A DNA stretch of 5,271 bases. Source: CAYSAA01 sp964428905 (GTDB lineage: Bacteria; Atribacterota; Phoenicimicrobiia; Phoenicimicrobiales; Stramentimicrobiaceae). This document shows positions 1 to 5,271 of this stretch, one piece after another. Location: positions 1 to 5,271 of the forward strand of contig CAYSAA010000163.1 of the NCBI GenBank assembly GCA_964428905.1. The letters run 5' to 3'. Under the pieces are notes generated by a model. The model made no database searches. It saw only the letters and a list, made by a program, of their open reading frames with translations, and had not been told where the DNA came from. Position 1 is the first letter of the stretch; every line of letters begins with the position of its first letter. The translations under genes were made by a program, and so were the position numbers.

Positions 1-528
1 TACCGGATTTATTTTCATCATATCACTATTGGGAATACTTGGGAATAACAGGTAGAAAAGGCCGGTCAGCATACCGGTATCGGCTGGGTCTTCAAATCCG
101 TAGATGAGATGCAAACGGTATTCTTTGGGCATTATGTGTCTAAAAACTCTTCTTGTCAATCGGAATGATTGATCCAGGAAAGACCGCTGGAAAAGACTGA
201 AATACTTGTTTAGATCTTGCTTTACGTTTTTCTTTTTTATTTCTTCTTTTTTGAGCTTTCCTTTCTCCCTCTTTTTTGAGACCTTTTTACGATCCTGGAT
301 GGTGATCCGGAATCCAAAAATGGTCAGAAAAAAGTCCATTTTTTTATGCTCTTCTTTGTTTACAACCAAATTGATTATCTTGCCTAACCAGCTGATTCTT
401 GAGACAAAGAAACATTGTTCTTGTTTTGTTCCTTCAATAGAATAAACTATGGGTATAAAAATGATCATGGCGAACAAAACAAGCAGGATTAGGAATAAAG
501 TTATCAGTATATATAAGAGCAGACCCAT
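1..528 (-). CDS. DUF2953 (YtfI-like) membrane-anchored protein, 3' end cut off by the window
   Basis: Reading leftwards from an ATG at 528, the frame stays open for 176 codons to base 1, so the C-terminus is missing. An in-frame TGA lies eight codons upstream and GGAG sits 8 bases before the ATG, which fixes the start. Residues 2-29 form one long hydrophobic segment, an N-terminal membrane anchor. Residues 80-103 form a very basic linker with 14 Lys/Arg in 24 residues, probably cytoplasmic. From residue 141 the sequence reads LIYGFEDPADTGMLTGLFY, the conserved Gly/Asp-Pro/Thr-Gly block I associate with DUF2953. In Bacillus subtilis the family member ytfI lies next to ytfJ (gerW), a spore germination gene, so a gerW-like gene is expected just left of the window. 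Molecular function is unknown. Family assignment is from remembered motif similarity; being a real gene is supported by start signal, anchor and open frame. Confidence 0.8.
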   Translation of the reverse strand, partial: MGLLLYILITLFLILLVLFAMIIFIPIVYSIEGTKQEQCFFVSRISWLGKIINLVVNKEEHKKMDFFLTIFGFRITIQDRKKVSKKREKGKLKKEEIKKKNVKQDLNKYFSLFQRSFLDQSFRLTRRVFRHIMPKEYRLHLIYGFEDPADTGMLTGLFYLLFPSIPNSDMMKINPV

Positions 529-536
529 ATCTTTGA

Positions 537-540
537 CTCC
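537..540 (-). promoter_or_regulatory. Ribosome binding site of the DUF2953 gene
   Basis: GGAG lies 8 bases before the ATG at 528. No other ATG exists between the upstream in-frame stop and this codon, so the site and the start support each other. Confidence 0.65.
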
Positions 541-698
541 GTTTATTCTTTCTCAACTGCTAATAGACTTATAACAAAAAACATGATCTTTCATTATCCA
601 AACTTGCTTAGAAATATATACTATTCTAGTCTACTGCAGTATTTGGTTAGGATATTTTTTCATACAAGATACTACTTCAAACAATAAATAAAAATAAT
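541..698. other. Intergenic gap between the hydrolase and DUF2953 genes
   Basis: This AT-rich stretch separates the hydrolase stop (699-701) from the DUF2953 ribosome binding site. It holds no coding frame with a start signal, and I found no strong hairpin with a T run. On the minus strand a TTGAAG hexamer followed 17 bases later by AAATAT is the nearest thing to a vegetative promoter, but the -10 match is poor and I do not call it. A separate promoter for DUF2953 is likely somewhere here because the preceding gene is of an unrelated type. Confidence 0.4.
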
Positions 699-1832
699 TT
701 ATGAGACGCTTTCAATCCATTTTACCATTACATCGAGTGCTAAACTTATATTCCCGATCTGACAATGATTATGTGCATGCTCTTTTCTTGTAAATACCCT
801 ACCGGTCACAGACTTTGCATTGATGAGAGCATTTATTTGTATATTATACATTTTAAAGGGGATGAAATGATCTTCTCTTCCTGCCAGAAGGAGAACATCC
901 TGTTTCACAAATTCCGAATGAATATTTTTTTCATTCATTAATAAATATATTTCTAGGGCATCAAGCGGCTTTTCTTTTTTGGTAATGTACTTAAGATGAT
1001 CCACGACCCAGGATGCAAGGCCTTCTTTTTTTTCAAACTTTAGCTTGGCCATGAGATTCATAAATTCTTTACAATGCTCAAAACACCACAAATGAATTTG
1101 TCGAAATATGGGATTCATGCTTTTCATATAGTCGATGGCATGACCTGAAGCAATCACATGATCAATTCGCGGTTCAAATGCGGCTGCTCTTAGAGATAAC
1201 CATCCTCCCATTGATAAGCCAAGCAGAGTGTTATCCGTTGGAGTGAAATAGTCTAAGACAGCTTTTATTGGTTTTTCCCATTCATATATGAATGGTAATC
1301 TAAATTTCCGGAGTGCGGCACCTTGCCCAGGCCCTTCAAATCCGATGACTTCATAGCCATGATTTGAAAAATACTTCATCATGGAATACCATTCTTCAAT
1401 CAAGGAATCAAAACCTCCGTGAATGAGGATTGTACCTTTCTTCTCAATTGCTGAGGGAATTCTCAGCGCTGGCAGATAAGCATCTTCATAAGGTACTTTG
1501 TATCTTTCCATTAATTCATGCTCAATCGCCATATAAAAAAGTTCGATGAACCGGTCATAGAAGAGATCCTTTTCAGGAGATTTCGATTTTATGTAGAATT
1601 CAGCAGCTCGATAATAAAAGGCAGCATTGACCAACCGATTTTCGGCAACTGCCTTTTCAGCCAATAGGAGCATTTCCCGTTTCCAATCATTAAAAGTTTT
1701 GATTTTCTTTCCTACCGCTTCCATATCTACTGATCTCGTGTAACCCAGTGAATACCATCGATTCATTTGGAAATTAAAAAGCTGCTTTCTGTGAAATTGA
1801 TGATAACCAATTGGAAACTTAAATTCAGTCAT
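699..1832 (-). CDS. Alpha/beta hydrolase with helical N-terminal region, 377 aa
   Basis: Serine hydrolase of the alpha/beta fold, probably cytoplasmic (no signal peptide). Counting from the ATG at 1832, a helical, TPR-like N-terminal part (about residues 40-115, including RLVNAAFYYRAAEFYI) precedes the hydrolase core. Visible core elements are the oxyanion-hole HGG (138-140), FEGPGQG (165-171), the nucleophile elbow GLSMGG with Ser207, the acid in GREDH at Asp321, and the catalytic His356 in HNHCQIGN. This arrangement resembles 2,6-dihydropseudooxynicotine hydrolase and FrsA-like enzymes that act on C-C or ester bonds; the substrate cannot be inferred. An upstream in-frame ATG at 1856 gives 385 residues, but GGAG lies 7 bases before 1832 while 1856 has only a distant AGGA, so the shorter form is preferred. 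It lies 106 bases after the toroid gene with no clear terminator between, so the two may be co-transcribed. Confidence 0.9.
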   Translation of the reverse strand: MTEFKFPIGYHQFHRKQLFNFQMNRWYSLGYTRSVDMEAVGKKIKTFNDWKREMLLLAEKAVAENRLVNAAFYYRAAEFYIKSKSPEKDLFYDRFIELFYMAIEHELMERYKVPYEDAYLPALRIPSAIEKKGTILIHGGFDSLIEEWYSMMKYFSNHGYEVIGFEGPGQGAALRKFRLPFIYEWEKPIKAVLDYFTPTDNTLLGLSMGGWLSLRAAAFEPRIDHVIASGHAIDYMKSMNPIFRQIHLWCFEHCKEFMNLMAKLKFEKKEGLASWVVDHLKYITKKEKPLDALEIYLLMNEKNIHSEFVKQDVLLLAGREDHFIPFKMYNIQINALINAKSVTGRVFTRKEHAHNHCQIGNISLALDVMVKWIESVS

Positions 1833-1839
1833 ATGATTA

Positions 1840-1843
1840 CTCC
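1840..1843 (-). promoter_or_regulatory. Ribosome binding site that decides the hydrolase start
   Basis: GGAG (in CCGGAG) stands 7 bases before the ATG at 1832. The alternative ATG at 1856 has AGGA 12 bases upstream, which is too far for good initiation. This favours a protein beginning MTEFKFPIGY. Confidence 0.65.
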
Positions 1844-1938
1844 GGTTTAAAGTCATAACATTTACTTGTCCTGAAATACATGCATTAGCACAGTTGTCAC
1901 CGAGTGAACCGATCTTAAGAATCTTACCAATAATGATG

Positions 1939-2892
1939 TCAGCCTGAATCAGTCATTAGGCGAAATTCTGTCTCCAGGATACAAAGACTTAACCACTCTG
2001 AGACTCTCTTTTTTTGACCAAAATCCCATTCCTTCCAAGGCATATAGATTGATTCAGGAATGTAACCTTGACTTGCTTCCTTCTCTTTTATGATGGAAAA
2101 CATTTCTTGTAAACGCTTATCGTTTTTTAACACTGAGACCTGGCTAATTACACTGGTAACATGTACGATGTCATACCAGATAAACGGTACTTTTAATTTT
2201 CTAAAATCATTCCCCATATAGAATATATAGGGATGCTTTTGCAAGCTGAATTCCCATAACTCCAATAAAGAATTGGCACATATCATAATCTCATTACCAT
2301 ATATTTCAGGATCAAGATTCATCAACTTAAGCATGATTAATGTTGCATATGGGCAGGGTTCACTTTTCTTGCCAGGACCATGCCATTTTCCCAAAGCTTG
2401 AGAAACATTGCAGGTAAAACCAAATGGTTCAATTAAATTAACCAGATATTCTATCCCGCTATTAACTTTTGTATTGTTAAATCCCATCTTCTTTAAGGCA
2501 TATAGTATATTTGGTGCATCACATAAAGCCCAAGCTTTTTCAGGCCTGCCAGTCCCACCATATTTTTCATTAATGGTCATATGTAAGCAGGGAACATTAT
2601 TATGATCAAAACTATTCAGTATCATATTTCCGATTTGGTCAATACTGTTTGAGGATTTATCTAATCCGATATCGGCAAGAAAAACTAACTTATGAAAAGA
2701 CTGATTAGCACTTTTATGACTACTTATTTCTGGTCCAGGCCAATTTTTTAATTCTTGAATGATGTCTTTAATTTTTTCATCTTTTTCCATTTCATCATAT
2801 AAATAACTATCGTGGTATTTATTAATAATGAACTCTGCATTATATCTGATATAGGCATTGGGAGATGATAATAATCTATTATAATCAAACAT
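1939..2892 (-). CDS. Prenyltransferase/squalene-cyclase-like alpha-toroid protein, function unknown, 317 aa
   Basis: Soluble protein with no signal peptide or membrane segment. The middle and C-terminal parts look like the helical repeats of the terpenoid-cyclase/protein-prenyltransferase toroid: WALCDAPNILYALKKMGF (121-138), a GKWHGPGKK turn (168-176), PCPYATLIMLKLMN (179-192), FIWYDIVHVTSVIS (237-250) and PWKEWDFGQKK (285-295). I remember similar proteins from clostridia and other anaerobes annotated only as repeat-containing, with some misnamed as nitrogen fixation proteins. The DxDD acid motif of squalene-hopene cyclases is absent, so classical cyclisation is unlikely. Cys124-Asp125, Cys161, His171 and Cys180 are candidates for a metal site like the Asp/Cys/His zinc site of protein prenyltransferases; this is inference. 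The start is firm, with AGGAGGT 4 to 5 bases before the ATG. The flanking flavoprotein and hydrolase genes face the same way. Confidence 0.85.
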   Translation of the reverse strand: MFDYNRLLSSPNAYIRYNAEFIINKYHDSYLYDEMEKDEKIKDIIQELKNWPGPEISSHKSANQSFHKLVFLADIGLDKSSNSIDQIGNMILNSFDHNNVPCLHMTINEKYGGTGRPEKAWALCDAPNILYALKKMGFNNTKVNSGIEYLVNLIEPFGFTCNVSQALGKWHGPGKKSEPCPYATLIMLKLMNLDPEIYGNEIMICANSLLELWEFSLQKHPYIFYMGNDFRKLKVPFIWYDIVHVTSVISQVSVLKNDKRLQEMFSIIKEKEASQGYIPESIYMPWKEWDFGQKKRVSEWLSLCILETEFRLMTDSG

Positions 2893-2896
2893 TATA

Positions 2897-2903
2897 ACCT
2901 CCT
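2897..2903 (-). promoter_or_regulatory. Perfect Shine-Dalgarno of the toroid gene
   Basis: AGGAGGT, a full match to the anti-Shine-Dalgarno of Firmicutes, ends 4 bases before the ATG at 2892. It is the strongest translation signal in the window and suggests efficient expression of the toroid protein relative to its neighbours. Confidence 0.8.
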
Positions 2904-2928
2904 GGGCTGAAAAAATATAGATAAAAGC

Positions 2929-2959
2929 AGTATAGAGATCATGTCTTCATAATTGTCAT
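2929..2959 (-). promoter_or_regulatory. Weak candidate vegetative promoter for the toroid gene
   Basis: On the minus strand ATGACA (2954-2959) is followed after 19 bases by TATACT (2929-2934), which lies about 35 bases before the toroid start codon. Both hexamers are near the sigma-A consensus but the spacer is longer than the ideal 17. A promoter here would fit the 192-base gap and the terminator-like structure further upstream. The match could be chance in AT-rich DNA. Confidence 0.25.
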
Positions 2960-3010
2960 TTCAAAAATAATTTCAAATGCTGATAACCTTTTATCATTTT
3001 ATTGACCATC

Positions 3011-3063
3011 AAAAAAGTGGCTTGGTTCTTTGATCTGATGGATCAGACATTTCTTTTTCCAAG
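3011..3063 (-). terminator. Possible weak terminator after the two-domain flavoprotein gene
   Basis: Reading on the minus strand after the stop at 3085, CTTGG (3063-3059) can pair with CCAAG (3025-3021). The loop contains a second small stem, TCTGA with TCAGA around a four-base loop (3047-3034). Four bases after the outer stem comes TTTTTT (3016-3011). The stems are only 5 bases each, so termination would be partial. An alternative pairing of the inner part (TGATC with GATCA) is equally possible. Confidence 0.3.
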
Positions 3064-3084
3064 TGTTATTTCCCAATTAGACCC

Positions 3085-4470
3085 TTAATATCGATTCTTA
3101 ATAAGCTTTTGTATCCTTTTCATTGGCATATTTTTTAGTGTATGGTAAAACATTTTTCTAAATTTTGGAATTTTAGTAAATGTCATCATTAAGGCTGAGG
3201 CAATTTGTATCCTATATTCTTTTTGAGGGAAGTCGTATTTACCATGCTTCTTAAAATATCGGTGGTCAGCCTGCCATATCATGCGCAGCCGGCCCCAAAT
3301 ATTATCCCGGAATATCTTATGCCCACCGACTCCCAGAAAATTTTTAGGTTTGATATAGCCTTTTTCGGAATAAGAGATTAAACGTGCTGCAAAGGTTTCC
3401 AGAAGATGATCGATTTCAAGAGAATCTTCACTTTGGTCAGTGATGATATCAACAAGATTAGAATCCTGCCTTGCACAGGAAGAAGCTTCCAGATATTGAA
3501 TCAGATTTGCCGTATAACTCAAAGGACCTGAAAGGATGTACCCAATTTGTTTGCCAATCAGGGACGGAGTGTGATTCCAAAAAAAGGATCGATCGTAAAA
3601 TGTTTTCCATTTGGAGGATAAAAATCGCCCTTTGACCGAACCGGCAAATACAAGAATATCCGAAGTTCGAACTTGATCATTATAAAAATCCGTAAATCCG
3701 TCCTTATACTGACAATGATAATCGTATCCACAGCGCATACATCCTAAGCACCCGGCCTTTATGTCAATATCATCAAGTGATACAACTTGCACATTATTAT
3801 CCACATCAAATGATTGCACAAACCTGTTGACCATTTTCCCTAAATTTGAGTTACTATTTGATTCATCAGTTAAAATGAGTATTTTTTTATCTCTGGTGTT
3901 TATTTTATTGGTTACGGATGATGAGTGATAGGTAAAGTCATTAAATTTTAACGGAATAAATAATTTTGTGGTGGGCAGCTCATGTTTGATTGCCTGAAAG
4001 AAATGCTCGGTGAAAATAATTAAGTTATTTCTTTCATCCTCTTTTATCAAGTCCATCAGATCAAGAGAAAACCCATCTGTATATTTCATCTTAAGATCTT
4101 CGCTGATTGCCCTGATATAGTTATGAGCAATATGGTCAAAATAATGGATCGAAGTTGATAATGCAGCGGTATATTTGTCTTTAAAAGCATCTTGGGCTGA
4201 TCTTTCCGAAATCAATTCTATAAAGCGTATCAATTGCGCCGAGACAAGCATCACCCATAAACCAAAAGCCCATAAGATACCATCGGAGTTTCTAATTTCA
4301 TCGATTATAAAACTAAAATAATCATTATCCTTCTCTATCTTTCTGATATCTTTGGCAATAGGCAAAATCTGAAAACTATCTTGTGGGAATTTCTTCTGGA
4401 GAAAGTTTACATATTGGATGGTGATACTTGCTTCACCTTTTGGGCTTCCGTTTATCACAGAAATCTTCAT
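3085..4470 (-). CDS. Two-domain flavodoxin-like iron-sulfur flavoprotein (NAD(P)H-dependent FMN reductase family), 461 aa
   Basis: Predicted cytoplasmic electron-transfer flavoprotein made of two flavodoxin-like halves. The first half opens with MKISVINGSPKGEAS, the FMN phosphate-loop type seen in NADPH-dependent FMN reductases, followed by a FGLWVMLVSAQLIRFIELI segment (69-87) where family members have their flavin-contact loop. The second half starts near residue 195 with ILILTDESNSNSN, then carries GCLGCMRCGYDYHC with Cys241, 244, 247 and 253. That spacing, CX2CX2CX5C, is the compact motif of iron-sulfur flavoproteins and may bind a 4Fe-4S cluster. A basic, aromatic C-terminal extension of about 85 residues (from 375, with FLGVGGHKIF) follows. 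Usual family members have one such domain of about 200 residues, so this is a duplication or fusion. The frame extends six codons upstream to a TTG, but AGGGG lies 7 bases before the ATG at 4470, and the protein then begins exactly at the domain. Substrate is unknown. Confidence 0.88.
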   Translation of the reverse strand: MKISVINGSPKGEASITIQYVNFLQKKFPQDSFQILPIAKDIRKIEKDNDYFSFIIDEIRNSDGILWAFGLWVMLVSAQLIRFIELISERSAQDAFKDKYTAALSTSIHYFDHIAHNYIRAISEDLKMKYTDGFSLDLMDLIKEDERNNLIIFTEHFFQAIKHELPTTKLFIPLKFNDFTYHSSSVTNKINTRDKKILILTDESNSNSNLGKMVNRFVQSFDVDNNVQVVSLDDIDIKAGCLGCMRCGYDYHCQYKDGFTDFYNDQVRTSDILVFAGSVKGRFLSSKWKTFYDRSFFWNHTPSLIGKQIGYILSGPLSYTANLIQYLEASSCARQDSNLVDIITDQSEDSLEIDHLLETFAARLISYSEKGYIKPKNFLGVGGHKIFRDNIWGRLRMIWQADHRYFKKHGKYDFPQKEYRIQIASALMMTFTKIPKFRKMFYHTLKNMPMKRIQKLIKNRY

Positions 4471-4477
4471 TAAGTAT

Positions 4478-4482
4478 CCCCT
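4478..4482 (-). promoter_or_regulatory. Ribosome binding site that decides the iron-sulfur flavoprotein start
   Basis: AGGGG lies 7 bases before the ATG at 4470. A longer reading would need a TTG start at 4488, and this purine run would then fall inside the coding sequence. The ATG start is therefore preferred. Confidence 0.6.
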
Positions 4483-4515
4483 GATCAATTAATATAATTA
4501 AGATTGGATAATTAG

Positions 4516-4544
4516 ATCTAAAGACACTATGGATAAGATTTCAA
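4516..4544 (-). promoter_or_regulatory. Weak candidate promoter for the iron-sulfur flavoprotein gene
   Basis: On the minus strand TTGAAA (4539-4544) and TTAGAT (4516-4521) are separated by exactly 17 bases and lie about 45 bases upstream of the ATG at 4470. The -10 matches only three of six consensus positions. It overlaps a perfect 10-base palindrome, TTAGATCTAA (4512-4521), which could be chance or an operator half. Confidence 0.2.
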
Positions 4545-4607
4545 ATAGAGAAACAGTCCGCCGTGTCTCCGCTTTCTTATATCCGCAAATACAAAGATCT
4601 GCTATAT

Positions 4608-4660
4608 TTTCAGTAGTAAAGTCTATAATCTGTGTGTCACTGATATTATTTCTACTGAAA
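4608..4660. repeat. 9-base perfect inverted repeat in the flavoprotein upstream region
   Basis: TTTCAGTAG at 4608-4616 is the exact reverse complement of CTACTGAAA at 4652-4660, with a 35-base loop between. Neither side is followed by a T run on the minus strand, so it is not a typical terminator for the upstream flavodoxin gene. It could form a stem in a leader RNA or be two half-sites for a regulator. A 9-base match in AT-rich DNA may also be chance. Confidence 0.4.
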
Positions 4661-4755
4661 TCTTTTAAAAAGAATAGATTTTTTATTTATGATAACATAT
4701 TTCTACCTTAGTTTAAAAAAATAACCAATTTCATTTTACTTCTAGGAATATATAG

Positions 4756-5271
4756 CTATTGCAATTCTTCTTTTATTATACTATGAATGAATAAAGATAT
4801 TTTGATCTTATAAATGGTATTATCTTTAATTTCACTAAGCGATAAACCGGTCACAGCAACAGGTTTCTCTTTTAAAAAGCTTAACATTTTTTCCAAAACC
4901 TGATCCGGTGTTTTACCTCCTGAACTGAAAAAGAAGGCGGTTGATCCGATAGAATCACCATATTGATTGATATAAGTCCTTATAGCAGGGGCAATGTTCC
5001 CTGCCCATATTGGACTCCCAAAAATAACCAGATCATATCCAGCAGGATTTTTTTTCATTTCATTGATAATCGTCTCTTTTCCAGTCAGGGCATCCCTACC
5101 TCCTAAAACAAAACCTAACAGACCCGTTCGTTTATTTTGATCAGAGATTTCTTCCAGGTCTGCATCTATTTGCCTGGCAATATCTTGGGCAATTTTTCGG
5201 GTTTGACCTGTTTTGGAATAATACACTACAAGCACCTTATGATTGGAACTATCGTTAACTTGATTTTCCAT
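4756..5271 (-). CDS. Flavodoxin-family protein, 171 aa visible, start at the window edge
   Basis: Small FMN-binding electron carrier or flavodoxin-like oxidoreductase, predicted cytoplasmic. The FMN phosphate loop is clear: VLVVYYSKTGQT at residues 13-24 matches the Ser-x-Thr-Gly-x-Thr signature. LVIFGSPIWAGNIAPAIRTYI (81-101) gives the second flavin-contact loop with Trp89, and AFFFSSGG (112-119) is the third strand and loop. The protein has no cysteines, so it carries no iron-sulfur cluster, unlike its neighbour. The ATG is the last triplet of the window, so the ribosome binding site is out of view and a longer N-terminus cannot be excluded; the eleven residues before the first strand suggest it is nearly or fully complete. 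The stop is TAG, and the iron-sulfur flavoprotein gene follows after 285 bases. It could serve as electron partner of that protein, which is inference from position only. Confidence 0.9.
   Translation of the reverse strand: MENQVNDSSNHKVLVVYYSKTGQTRKIAQDIARQIDADLEEISDQNKRTGLLGFVLGGRDALTGKETIINEMKKNPAGYDLVIFGSPIWAGNIAPAIRTYINQYGDSIGSTAFFFSSGGKTPDQVLEKMLSFLKEKPVAVTGLSLSEIKDNTIYKIKISLFIHSIIKEELQ

Larger units (their letters stand above)
4471..4755. other. 285-base gap between the two flavin protein genes
   Basis: This is the longest non-coding stretch in the window. It includes the ribosome binding site and weak promoter listed separately, a 9-base inverted repeat (4608-4660), and a locally GC-rich patch (about 4556-4586) with three GCGG blocks on the minus strand, in otherwise very AT-rich DNA. 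A 60-codon frame on the plus strand (4529-4711) has no ribosome binding site and I do not call it. No known riboswitch class was recognised. Confidence 0.4.

Noticed and set aside
206..445. 79-codon plus-strand frame rich in Phe and Ser
   Set aside because: It is the antisense shadow of the Lys-rich, AAA/AAG-heavy part of the DUF2953 gene and has no ribosome binding site.
1910..1925. TCTTAAGA palindrome between the toroid and hydrolase genes as a terminator
   Set aside because: Only 8 bases with no loop or T run, so it cannot form a useful hairpin.
2408..2605. 65-codon plus-strand frame
   Set aside because: It lies wholly antisense to the toroid gene, which has a perfect Shine-Dalgarno and recognisable motifs.
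2951..2996. Direct repeat ATTTCAAA (twice) and the palindrome TGATAA/TTATCA in the gap before the toroid gene
   Set aside because: Short and AT-only or nearly so; expected by chance at this base composition and without a T run or a known operator match.
4661..4690. AAATCT/AGATTT stem followed by T run as a plus-strand terminator
   Set aside because: The stem is short and AT-rich, and there is no plus-strand gene for it to end.
4529..4711. 60-codon plus-strand frame with a hydrophobic stretch
   Set aside because: No ribosome binding site precedes it, the hydrophobic part is what AT-rich DNA gives by chance, and it opposes every gene around it. A small membrane protein is not fully excluded.

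Overview
The window is AT-rich DNA carrying five protein genes. All five are on the minus strand, so transcription runs from the right edge to the left. Purine-rich Shine-Dalgarno sites (one is a perfect AGGAGGT), the low GC content and a DUF2953 (YtfI-like) gene point to a Gram-positive Firmicute. Two flavin proteins, one with a compact 4Fe-4S cysteine motif, and a toroid-repeat protein of a type I associate with anaerobes make an anaerobic clostridial or Desulfitobacterium-like bacterium the best guess. The genus cannot be read from this sequence.

Layout in transcription order: (1) 5271-4756, a small flavodoxin-family protein whose first visible codon is the last base triplet of the window; (2) 4470-3085, a 461-residue protein with two flavodoxin-like halves, the second with a CX2CX2CX5C motif (iron-sulfur flavoprotein type); (3) 2892-1939, a 317-residue prenyltransferase/squalene-cyclase-like alpha-toroid protein of unknown function; (4) 1832-699, an alpha/beta hydrolase with a helical N-terminal region and a complete Ser-Asp-His triad; (5) 528-1, the N-terminal 176 residues of a membrane-anchored DUF2953 protein that runs off the left edge.

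The gaps between genes are 285, 192, 106 and 170 bases. This is not a tightly packed operon, and some genes may have their own promoters. A weak bipartite hairpin with a T run follows gene 2. The 285-base gap holds a 9-base inverted repeat and a GC-rich patch that I cannot explain. No tRNA, rRNA, CRISPR array, insertion sequence or attachment site was seen. Promoter calls are weak matches and are marked as such.

Genes 1 and 2 are both flavin redox proteins and may work in one electron-transfer step. Genes 3 and 4 are an unassigned cyclase-fold protein and a carbon-carbon or ester hydrolase of unknown substrate. A shared small-molecule pathway is possible, but nothing in the sequence proves it. 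The DUF2953 gene probably belongs to a separate sporulation-linked unit continuing to the left. I found no convincing new defence, mobile or RNA system; the most open questions are the toroid protein and the two-domain flavoprotein.
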